DNA of 5,275 nucleotides, taken from NCBI GenBank assembly GCA_017399665.1, contig JAFQBR010000198.1, positions 1 to 5,275 of the forward strand. Reading direction: 5' to 3'. Positions 1 to 4,553 of the stretch are shown piece by piece. Source of the DNA: Clostridia bacterium (GTDB lineage: Bacteria; Bacillota_A; Clostridia; Christensenellales; Borkfalkiaceae). The notes under the pieces were generated by a model. The model was not told the DNA's origin, did no database searches, and saw only the letters and a program-made list of their open reading frames with translations. Position numbers and translations under genes: made by a program. Each line of letters begins with the position of its first letter. Positions within the stretch are counted from its first letter, which is position 1.

Positions 1-542
1 GCAGTAAACGCGTAAGGCTGGTAAATTACCGCAGAAATAGTGTTTGGAAAAGAACTGCTTCTAAGCCTATTCATTACAACCGCGCCAACCGCTATTTGCC
101 CGGTATAACTTTCACCGCGCGCTTCTCCGTAAATTAGCCTTGCAAGCAAAGTAACTTCTGCATTAGTAAATGAAGTACCTGAGCTTGAAGATGACCCACT
201 TGACCCCGAAGCAGAAATTCCCAACGCCTTTAGCGTTTGCGCGCCAACGATGCCATCCACCTTTAATCCGTTTTTCTGCTGGAAATATCTTACTGCCTTT
301 TTAGTTTGACTGCCGAATATGCCGTCCACCGCACCCTTATAATATCCCCAACGCTTCAGCTTTTGCTGTATAGTTTTAACCGTACTTCCGCGTGAGCCTT
401 GCTTATATATAGCATTAACTATCATCACGCTTTCTTGCGCGTTTGCATTAATAACGTTTGCGCTGTTATAAATTGAAAAGCCAACTAAAAACATCGTAAA
501 ACAGCTTAATACAAGCGCTGTAATTTTAACTCTTTTGTTCAT
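1..542 (-). CDS. sleB: SleB-like spore cortex-lytic enzyme (cell wall hydrolase), C-terminus cut by window edge
   Basis: Probable germination enzyme that cleaves spore cortex peptidoglycan; in Bacillus, SleB is a lytic transglycosylase made in the forespore. About 180 residues are visible. Residues 1-35 are an export signal: basic NKRVK, a hydrophobic stretch, and a likely signal peptidase I cut after the NANA at 32-35. Residues about 48-108 are a peptidoglycan-binding domain of the PG_binding_1 type (QGSRGSTVKTIQQKLKRWG, then VDGIFGSQT and VDGIVGAQTLKALG). A Ser/Gly linker covers 110-124. The hydrolase_2 domain begins near 125 with the family signature ARLIYGEARGE at 134-144; E140 is in the position of the known catalytic glutamate. 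The frame is open to base 1, so the remaining catalytic domain lies outside. The start is firm: AAGGAGG at 553-547 sits 4 bases before the ATG. The gene lies 38 bases after spoIIR with no obvious terminator between, so co-transcription is likely. The domain order matches SleB; a paralogous vegetative or mother-cell hydrolase such as CwlJ is less likely, because CwlJ lacks the N-terminal binding domain. Confidence 0.88.
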   Translation of the reverse strand, partial: MNKRVKITALVLSCFTMFLVGFSIYNSANVINANAQESVMIVNAIYKQGSRGSTVKTIQQKLKRWGYYKGAVDGIFGSQTKKAVRYFQQKNGLKVDGIVGAQTLKALGISASGSSGSSSSSGTSFTNAEVTLLARLIYGEARGESYTGQIAVGAVVMNRLRSSSFPNTISAVIYQPYAFT

Positions 543-580
543 CTTTCCTCCTTATGTTAAAAACATTTTAAATACAAACC

Positions 581-1087
581 TTATAAGCCGTTTATAAATT
601 CTATTATTTTAGAGCGATAACTAATATCCTCCTTACCGCTAAAACAAAGCGGTGGATAAACGACGCACCACCAATTATCACCTTCGCCGCTACCAAGCTC
701 AATAATTACCGCCTCGTACACCCCTGCATCCAACGTTAACCCTTCGTATACACGGGTTGGAAAATACTCTTCTTTAACGCTAATTTTTGACCTATAATTA
801 TAGCCTTTTTTACTTAAAAGTGTGTCTATAAGCTCTTTAACGGCACTTTCGTTACTGCGAATTTTTAAAATGGCGTCTTCTTTTGAGTGTGCGTTTTTTA
901 TTATTGGCGTTAAATATTCAACAACTGCATCCCTTATTTCGTATTTAACGTTTTGGTCTGTTATAAGGTTTGAGTTTGCGCGAATATGAATTCTTAAATA
1001 CTCCGCCTTTGCATTTACGCACCCCAAAAAGCAGGTGGCAAAAAGTATTATGCAACAACAAATAAAAGTTATACGAATTTTTTTCAT
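581..1087 (-). CDS. spoIIR: Stage II sporulation protein R
   Basis: SpoIIR is the forespore-to-mother-cell signal: made under sigma-F and secreted into the intermembrane space, it activates the protease SpoIIGA, which processes pro-sigma-E. The 168-residue product has a signal sequence (MKKIR, hydrophobic residues about 6-23, likely cut after AKA at 26-28). The Spore_II_R domain follows. Its hallmarks are RIHIRANSN at 32-40 with QNVKYEIRDAV just after, FPTRVYEGLTLDAGVYEAV at 109-127, and the family signature NWWCVVYPPLCF at 138-149, including the cysteine pair C141/C148. The protein is shorter than the roughly 220-residue Bacillus subtilis form, the difference being outside these conserved blocks. 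The ATG at 1087-1085 has an AGGGG Shine-Dalgarno sequence 8 bases upstream, and this site lies inside a long hairpin (see 1092-1146). A sigma-F-like promoter is present at 1147-1118. The sleB-like gene follows on the same strand. Confidence 0.95.
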   Translation of the reverse strand: MKKIRITFICCCIILFATCFLGCVNAKAEYLRIHIRANSNLITDQNVKYEIRDAVVEYLTPIIKNAHSKEDAILKIRSNESAVKELIDTLLSKKGYNYRSKISVKEEYFPTRVYEGLTLDAGVYEAVIIELGSGEGDNWWCVVYPPLCFSGKEDISYRSKIIEFINGL

Positions 1088-1091
1088 AAAA

Positions 1092-1146
1092 AATACCCCT
1101 TGAGTTTTGTACGTTCAAATTATTGACGCAAAAATCAAAGGGTATT
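1092..1146 (-). promoter_or_regulatory. Long hairpin enclosing the spoIIR ribosome binding site (terminator-like)
   Basis: In minus-strand RNA the arm AAUACCCUUUGA (1146-1135) pairs with UCAAGGGGUAUU (1103-1092): 11 Watson-Crick pairs and one U-G wobble. After a one-base mismatch (1134/1104) the stem continues with UUUUG/CAAAA (1133-1129 with 1109-1105), a 2-base bulge at 1111-1110, CGU/ACG (1128-1126 with 1114-1112) and an 11-base loop, giving 20 pairs in all. The odd pair is a G-U wobble only in minus-strand RNA; in plus-strand RNA it is a C/A mismatch, which argues for function on the spoIIR strand. The 3' arm contains the AGGGG Shine-Dalgarno sequence of spoIIR (1100-1096). A run of six T lies at 1093-1088, directly before the ATG. 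It could end or silence transcripts from the upstream rdgB operon. The pairing is seen directly; the function is inferred. Confidence 0.7.
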
Positions 1147-1147
1147 C
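1118..1147 (-). promoter_or_regulatory. Candidate sigma-F (forespore) promoter of spoIIR
   Basis: GAATA (1147-1143) and GTCAATAATT (1127-1118) are separated by 15 bases. They fit the Bacillus sigma-F pattern GYWTA, about 15-16 bases, GGNRANANTW, with one mismatch in each box. Sigma-G recognises similar sequences and cannot be excluded. No good sigma-A promoter is visible between the preceding gene and spoIIR. Transcription would begin near 1112-1110, giving a leader of about 24 bases that carries the Shine-Dalgarno sequence but not the 5' arm of the hairpin. The call is supported by the known sigma-F control of spoIIR in Bacillus, but it is a match to a loose consensus. Confidence 0.45.
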
Positions 1148-1225
1148 ATTTTTTATTGTTTTTTTGTAATTTTTTTATCCGTTTGCTTTAATTGTTTAAA
1201 ACACAAACAGACAAAAACTCAATTA

Positions 1226-2080
1226 TTAATTAGCTTTTAAAGATAGAAAGTATTTTGCTATATTTTCAGCCACGTCAACCCCGGTCACTTCAGCTAAGGC
1301 GTTAAAGTGGGCGTTAGAATTCACCTCGCATACAATAGGTCCGTTTTCACCTATAAGTAAATCAACCCCTGCAAAATCAGCTTGAACACACTCGCAAGCT
1401 TTTATAGCCACACTTGCGTATTCATGACTAAGTTCAACCTTTTTCATCATTCCGCCGTTATTTACGTTAGAACGAAAATCCCTTTCGTTATAGCGCAAAG
1501 CATAGGCAACAACTTTACCGCCAACAACGTATACGCGCATATCTTTACCTTGTGAAGAAGAAATAAATTCCTGAATTAAAAAATCACAATGACCAAAAGA
1601 TAGAACAAGCTTTTCAAGCTCGCTAAAATCGTTTACAAGATAAACCTGCGCACCGAATGAGCCTTTGTTTTCTTTAACCACAACCGGAAAATTAAAGTCT
1701 TGCAAAATATCCTTTAAAAAAGATAGGTCGCTGTAAGCATAACCGTCAAAGGTGAAGGGAGCTAAAAGCGTTTTTGGTTGAGGAACTTTACCAAGTAATG
1801 CCAAATAAGTTTTTGCTTTGTCGTCGCACGTTTCTATTGTAAAAGCGCTGTTTACGCACCTATAGCCCGACTTTTCTAAAAGCTTAGCAAGGTAAACGTC
1901 TTTATCCCAAAACAAAACGGGCGTGCCATTTCCCTCTTCCTTAATTAGGTTTTTAGCCTCAACATTGGTTAAAATTTCCAGCTTTTCGCCCTGATCGTTA
2001 AAAGCTTTTTTTAGTGCGTTATATACTCCTGCAAAGCTTTTACCACTATTAAATTGATTGATTATTAAATAATTTTTCAT
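1226..2080 (-). CDS. RimK-like ATP-grasp ligase
   Basis: Probable ATP-dependent carboxylate-amine ligase of the RimK type; the family joins amino acids, often glutamate, to protein or peptide acceptors through an acyl-phosphate. The substrate cannot be read from sequence. The 284-residue product has a small N-terminal domain (about 1-85, opening KNYLIINQFNSGKSF), then the ATP-grasp fold. Visible elements are FPVVVKENKGSFGAQVYLV at 131-149 (ATP-binding lysine and Gly-rich loop), IQEFISSSQGKDMRVYVVG at 169-187, a second basic stretch near NNGGMMKK at 207-214, and the metal-binding end at 239-255, where D240, E252 and N254 (CEVNSN) are the likely magnesium ligands. All expected catalytic positions seem present. 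The ATG at 2080-2078 is chosen because it gives the usual family N-terminus and starts 4 bases after the preceding stop; a TTG at 2128 would add 16 unrelated residues. There is no clear Shine-Dalgarno sequence, so translational coupling is likely. It is the last gene of the rdgB operon. Confidence 0.85.
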   Translation of the reverse strand: MKNYLIINQFNSGKSFAGVYNALKKAFNDQGEKLEILTNVEAKNLIKEEGNGTPVLFWDKDVYLAKLLEKSGYRCVNSAFTIETCDDKAKTYLALLGKVPQPKTLLAPFTFDGYAYSDLSFLKDILQDFNFPVVVKENKGSFGAQVYLVNDFSELEKLVLSFGHCDFLIQEFISSSQGKDMRVYVVGGKVVAYALRYNERDFRSNVNNGGMMKKVELSHEYASVAIKACECVQADFAGVDLLIGENGPIVCEVNSNAHFNALAEVTGVDVAENIAKYFLSLKAN

Positions 2081-2084
2081 AGCT

Positions 2085-2546
2085 TTAAGGCATTTGGTTA
2101 AGGTATGCGTTAACCTTATTGTTTGCAATAAACATAATTGCGTAGTTTTTTATATTTGAATAATATGAACAACTGCCGGGATTAATTAAAAGAACGCCAT
2201 CTTCTTCAATAACAGTGGGAAAATGAGTGTGGCCAAAAATTACCGCTTTTGCGCCTAATTCACGCGCGCGCATTAAAATTCTTAGGTAACTACTTTTTAC
2301 TCCGTATAAATGGCCGTGAGTTAAAAGTATTTTAACACCGTCAATTTCAACAAGCAATTCTTCTTCGCCTGCGCTATCGCAGTTACCCTTTACCGCATAA
2401 AATTCTTTACCTTCGAATTGATTTTTAACGCCGTTAAGTCCGTCGCCTGCAAAGAATACGCCATCAAATTCCCCAGCAAACCTTTTAAGCTGAGAAAGAG
2501 AGGCGGTATCTCCGTGAATATCTGAAAATATTAAATAACTTTTCAT
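2085..2546 (-). CDS. YfcE/MJ0936-family metallophosphodiesterase
   Basis: Small cytoplasmic calcineurin-like phosphoesterase of 153 residues, the usual length for the YfcE/MJ0936 group. These enzymes hydrolyse phosphodiester bonds at a dinuclear metal centre; the natural substrate is not established for most members. The metal-ligand motifs appear in order: SDIHGD (D9, H11), AGD (D35), KGNCD (N55), LTHGH (H77, H79) and FGHTH (H106, H108), followed by the conserved NPGS at 122-125. No motif is missing. The start codon overlaps the rdgB stop in an ATGA (2546-2543), which points to translational coupling and fixes the start. Adjacency of rdgB and a yfcE-type gene is common in Firmicutes, so the pair probably shares a housekeeping operon; a joint biochemical role is not shown here. 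Confidence 0.92.
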   Translation of the reverse strand: MKSYLIFSDIHGDTASLSQLKRFAGEFDGVFFAGDGLNGVKNQFEGKEFYAVKGNCDSAGEEELLVEIDGVKILLTHGHLYGVKSSYLRILMRARELGAKAVIFGHTHFPTVIEEDGVLLINPGSCSYYSNIKNYAIMFIANNKVNAYLNQMP

Positions 2547-3115
2547 AACTTAGATAATAAATCCGCAATAGCTCTTGCTCTGTGGCTTATGCTATTTTTT
2601 TCTTCTTCGCTTGCAACGCCAAAACTCTTTTTAAGCTCTATGCTGTAAAAGATAGGGTCATAGCCAAAACCACCCGTTCCCTCTTCTTTAAAAAGTATTT
2701 CACCTAAAACCTCGCCAACACCCGTTGCAATTATCCCATCTTTTCCGTAAAGAACTAAGGTGCAAACGAATTTTGCACTGCGGTCCTGACTATCTTTTAA
2801 GCGGTCTATTATCATTTGATTTTTAACCCTTTGCGGTGTTTCCTCCCCACCGTAACGCGCGCTATAAAGACCAGGCTCGCCATTTAATGCAGTTACGCTT
2901 AAACCGCTATCATCTGCAATACAGGTAACGCCGGTGGCTTCGAAAACAGCTTTTGCTTTTAAAAGAGCGTTTTCTAAATAGGTAGAGCCCGTTTCTTCAA
3001 CGTCGCCGTCATATCCATTATATGGCAAGGAATAAACCTCATAGCGAGATTCGAACATTTTTTTAAACTCTTTAAGTTTACCCTTATTATGAGTTGCAAT
3101 TATAAGCTTTTGCAT
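2543..3115 (-). CDS. rdgB: XTP/dITP diphosphatase (RdgB/HAM1 family)
   Basis: House-cleaning nucleotide pyrophosphatase that converts dITP, ITP and XTP to the monophosphate plus pyrophosphate, keeping deaminated purines out of DNA and RNA. The 190-residue length is normal for the family. Signature elements are ATHNKGKLKEF at 7-17 (substrate and phosphate binding), EETGSTYLENALLKA at 40-54 (E40/E41 near the metal site), ADDSGL at 67-72 with the catalytic aspartate D69, GLYSARYGG at 82-90, GTGGFGYDPIF at 146-156 (purine recognition loop) and SHRARA at 177-182. The ATG at 3115-3113 has GGAG (3124-3121) 5 bases upstream. It is the first gene of a three-gene operon; a sigma-A-like promoter lies 31 bases upstream at 3174-3146. 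The 3' end overlaps the next gene by 4 bases. Confidence 0.96.
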   Translation of the reverse strand: MQKLIIATHNKGKLKEFKKMFESRYEVYSLPYNGYDGDVEETGSTYLENALLKAKAVFEATGVTCIADDSGLSVTALNGEPGLYSARYGGEETPQRVKNQMIIDRLKDSQDRSAKFVCTLVLYGKDGIIATGVGEVLGEILFKEEGTGGFGYDPIFYSIELKKSFGVASEEEKNSISHRARAIADLLSKL

Positions 3116-3145
3116 AAATTCTCCAAAACATTTCTTTACATTTTA

Positions 3146-3174
3146 ATGTTACACTAGTTGCGTAAAAAAGTCAA
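3146..3174 (-). promoter_or_regulatory. Sigma-A-like promoter of the rdgB operon
   Basis: TTGACT (3174-3169, 5 of 6 consensus) and TAACAT (3151-3146, 4 of 6) are separated by exactly 17 bases. The predicted start near 3139 leaves a leader of about 24 bases containing the rdgB Shine-Dalgarno sequence. A 12-base palindrome, ACATTTTAATGT (3138-3149), overlaps the -10 box and predicted start and could be an operator, but it is AT-rich and short. Confidence 0.65.
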
Positions 3175-3179
3175 GTGAT

Positions 3180-3233
3180 TACTAAATGGCGCTATCTTTT
3201 TTAAACAGTTGACAAAAAATATGCCGTTTAGTA
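3180..3233. repeat. Imperfect inverted repeat spanning the rightward promoter
   Basis: TACTAAATGGC (3180-3190) is mirrored by GCCGTTTAGTA (3223-3233) with one mismatch in 11. Inside, ATCTTTTTT (3194-3202) is mirrored by AAAAAATAT (3214-3222) with one mismatch, offset by 3 bases. The right arm occupies the spacer of the hydrolase promoter and touches its -10 box, and the -35 box straddles the centre and inner arm. Neither predicted transcript contains both arms, so a DNA-level role such as an operator is more plausible than an RNA hairpin. The inner arms are low complexity and could be chance. Confidence 0.45.
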
Positions 3234-3237
3234 TAAT
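3209..3237 (+). promoter_or_regulatory. Consensus sigma-A promoter of the alpha/beta hydrolase gene
   Basis: TTGACA (3209-3214) and TATAAT (3232-3237) are both perfect matches to the sigma-A consensus, with the ideal 17-base spacer. The predicted start near 3244 gives a leader of about 75 bases before the ATG at 3319. It is divergent from the rdgB promoter; the two -35 boxes are 34 bases apart. Confidence 0.88.
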
Positions 3238-3318
3238 TTTTATTATCCTTTTACAAAGTATTGTTTATCCATAAGTAAAATCTAAACTAATTACCAAATT
3301 TCTAGGTTTTTAACAAAT

Positions 3319-4290
3319 ATGACAAATTTATTACTGTTTAATTATAAGCCAGTTTTAATCACGGCAGGCATTGTTTTAGGAGTATTTTTATTATTAATGC
3401 TCATTTGCTTTTTATTTACGTTATTAATATTTAAAAAGGCGTTTGGCAGAAGCGAAAAAACTCCCTCTGAAGGAAATGAAATATATAAGCAATACGACGG
3501 CATTTTAAAGGAAGGGGAAGAATTTTTCTTTTCTTTAAACCCAGAAGAAGTATACATAACTTCTAACGACAATCTTAAACTTCACGCATATTTTCACGAA
3601 ACGGAAAATTCTATTGGCACAATTATTTTTATGCACGGCTACCACGGTAAACCTGTAAGAGATTTTGGTCCCGTGCTTAGCTTGTTTAAAGAACTAGGCT
3701 TTTCGCTACTATTACCCCACCAACGCGCGCACGGAAAAAGCGAAGGCAAATACCTAACCTTTGGAGTAAAAGAAAGTGAAGACTGCTTACTTTGGGCAAA
3801 ATATATTGCAAGTAGATTTCCCGGAAGACCTATCTCCCTGCACGGTATTTCTATGGGCGGGGCTACCGTTGGTATGGCATCTGCATTAGATCTACCAAAA
3901 GAAGTTCAGCTTATTGCTAACGACTGCGGATTTACCTCCCCCGACGCAATAATTTCTTCGGTTAGAAAAAACATGAAACTACCCGCCTTTCCATTTCAGT
4001 TTATGGTTAGATTTTTAGCTAAAACTCTTGCTAAATTTTCGCTAAAGCAAAAGGATGCTTCAATTTGTTATTCACAAAGCACTCTTCCAGCACTATTTAT
4101 TCACGGCGAAGCAGACGATTTTGTGCCCTTTTATATGGGTAAACAAAACTACGAAAAATGTGCCTCACAAGATAAAATTTTAATATCCGTTAAAGATGCC
4201 GGTCATGCCCTTGCATATATTTTAGATAAAGAGCGCGTAACCAAAGAAATTAAAGGTTTTTACCTTTACCACATGCAAAAAAAACAATAA
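3319..4290 (+). CDS. Membrane-anchored alpha/beta hydrolase
   Basis: Serine hydrolase of the alpha/beta fold, probably an esterase, lipase or peptidase-like enzyme; the substrate is unknown. The 323 residues begin with one strongly hydrophobic segment (about 11-38) followed by KK, predicting an N-terminal membrane anchor. The positive charge after the segment suggests that the catalytic domain is cytoplasmic, but topology is not certain. The hydrolase domain shows the oxyanion-hole motif FMHGYHG at 104-110, HQRAHGKSEG at 134-143, the nucleophile elbow HGISMGGA at 175-182 (S178), HGEADDFVP at 262-270 (D266 the likely acid) and AGHA at 294-297 (H296). The triad is therefore complete. The layout resembles the Bacillus YqkD/Bem46-like group. 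The ATG is the only reasonable start in frame, since a stop lies upstream at 3283-3285. The Shine-Dalgarno sequence is poor (AGG at 3304-3306, 12 bases away), in contrast to the perfect promoter. The gene is monocistronic and ends at the terminator at 4328-4362. Confidence 0.9.
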   Translation: MTNLLLFNYKPVLITAGIVLGVFLLLMLICFLFTLLIFKKAFGRSEKTPSEGNEIYKQYDGILKEGEEFFFSLNPEEVYITSNDNLKLHAYFHETENSIGTIIFMHGYHGKPVRDFGPVLSLFKELGFSLLLPHQRAHGKSEGKYLTFGVKESEDCLLWAKYIASRFPGRPISLHGISMGGATVGMASALDLPKEVQLIANDCGFTSPDAIISSVRKNMKLPAFPFQFMVRFLAKTLAKFSLKQKDASICYSQSTLPALFIHGEADDFVPFYMGKQNYEKCASQDKILISVKDAGHALAYILDKERVTKEIKGFYLYHMQKKQ

Positions 4291-4327
4291 ATATAGCCCT
4301 ATAAGTCGATTATCGTAGCTTTTACAT

Positions 4328-4362
4328 AAAAAAGCATACCGCAAAAAACGGTATGCTTTTTT
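4328..4362. terminator. Bidirectional intrinsic terminator between convergent genes
   Basis: A perfect 14-base inverted repeat, AAAAAAGCATACCG (4328-4341) and CGGTATGCTTTTTT (4349-4362), encloses a 7-base loop. Because the outer six pairs are A-T, each direction of transcription meets a GC-containing stem followed by a U-run. It lies 37 bases after the hydrolase stop and 4 bases after the stop of the convergent 61-residue gene, so it should end both transcripts. Confidence 0.93.
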
Positions 4363-4366
4363 GATA

Positions 4367-4552
4367 TTATTTTTCCTTTTCAAAGGTCTTCGGTACGTGT
4401 CGGCCATTTTTTTTGCGCTGTTTTACACACTCTGTTAAAAGATATTCTATTTGACCATTGATTGATCTAAAGTCATCTTCAGCCCATTTAGAAAGATCTT
4501 CAAAGAGCTTTTCACCAACACGCAAAGGGATTTGCTTTTTTTGCTCTGCCAT
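4367..4552 (-). CDS. Small ribbon-helix-helix (Arc-like) protein
   Basis: The 61-residue product looks like a ribbon-helix-helix fold of the Arc/MetJ kind. A short strand, QIPLRV (7-12), is followed by helix 1 (about 13-25), a turn at DDFRSINGQ (26-34) and helix 2 (about 32-46, with IEYLL). The tail is basic (KQRKKNGRH). In the fold the strand contacts DNA as a dimer, so this may be a DNA-binding regulator; no operator can be pointed to. The ATG comes one base after the SPFH stop (TAATATG), and only a weak AGGTAG lies about 12 bases upstream, so translation is probably coupled to the SPFH gene. From general knowledge, similar small proteins are often found beside SPFH genes of this kind in anaerobic Firmicutes and Bacteroidetes, sometimes misnamed as PTS ascorbate subunits. 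An antitoxin role is possible in principle, but no toxin is visible. Confidence 0.75.
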   Translation of the reverse strand: MAEQKKQIPLRVGEKLFEDLSKWAEDDFRSINGQIEYLLTECVKQRKKNGRHVPKTFEKEK

Positions 4553-4553
4553 A

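Noticed and set aside
554..566. Palindrome ATGTTAAAAACAT just upstream of the sleB ribosome site
   Set aside because: It has only 5 A/T-rich pairs with a 3-base loop, too weak to call a terminator or operator.
626..653. 6-base perfect hairpin (ACCGCT / AGCGGT) followed by AAGGAGG inside spoIIR, resembling a leader for an internal gene
   Set aside because: No ATG, GTG or TTG follows at a usable distance, and the bases simply encode the SGKED segment of SpoIIR.
1019..1030. FLGC lipobox in the SpoIIR signal sequence (residues 20-23)
   Set aside because: Phe at the -3 position is atypical for a lipobox, and a better signal peptidase I site (AKA) lies five residues further on.
1178..1211. 8-pair hairpin (TCCGTTTG / CAAACAGA) after the RimK-like gene, considered as its terminator
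   Set aside because: On the minus strand it is followed by an A-rich run rather than a U-run, its loop is 18 bases and the stem is weak; the hairpin at 1092-1146 is the better terminator candidate.
2081..2128. Upstream TTG start giving the RimK-like protein 16 extra residues
   Set aside because: The extension would overlap the phosphodiesterase gene by 44 bases and is unlike the family N-terminus; the ATG at 2080 starts with the expected KNYLIINQF strand.
3342..3572. 76-codon open frame on the minus strand
   Set aside because: It lies antisense inside the hydrolase gene, has no family resemblance and no ribosome site; it is a shadow frame.
4222..4407. 61-codon open frame on the minus strand
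   Set aside because: It runs through the strong terminator and overlaps both the hydrolase and ribbon-helix-helix genes; the product has no recognisable features.
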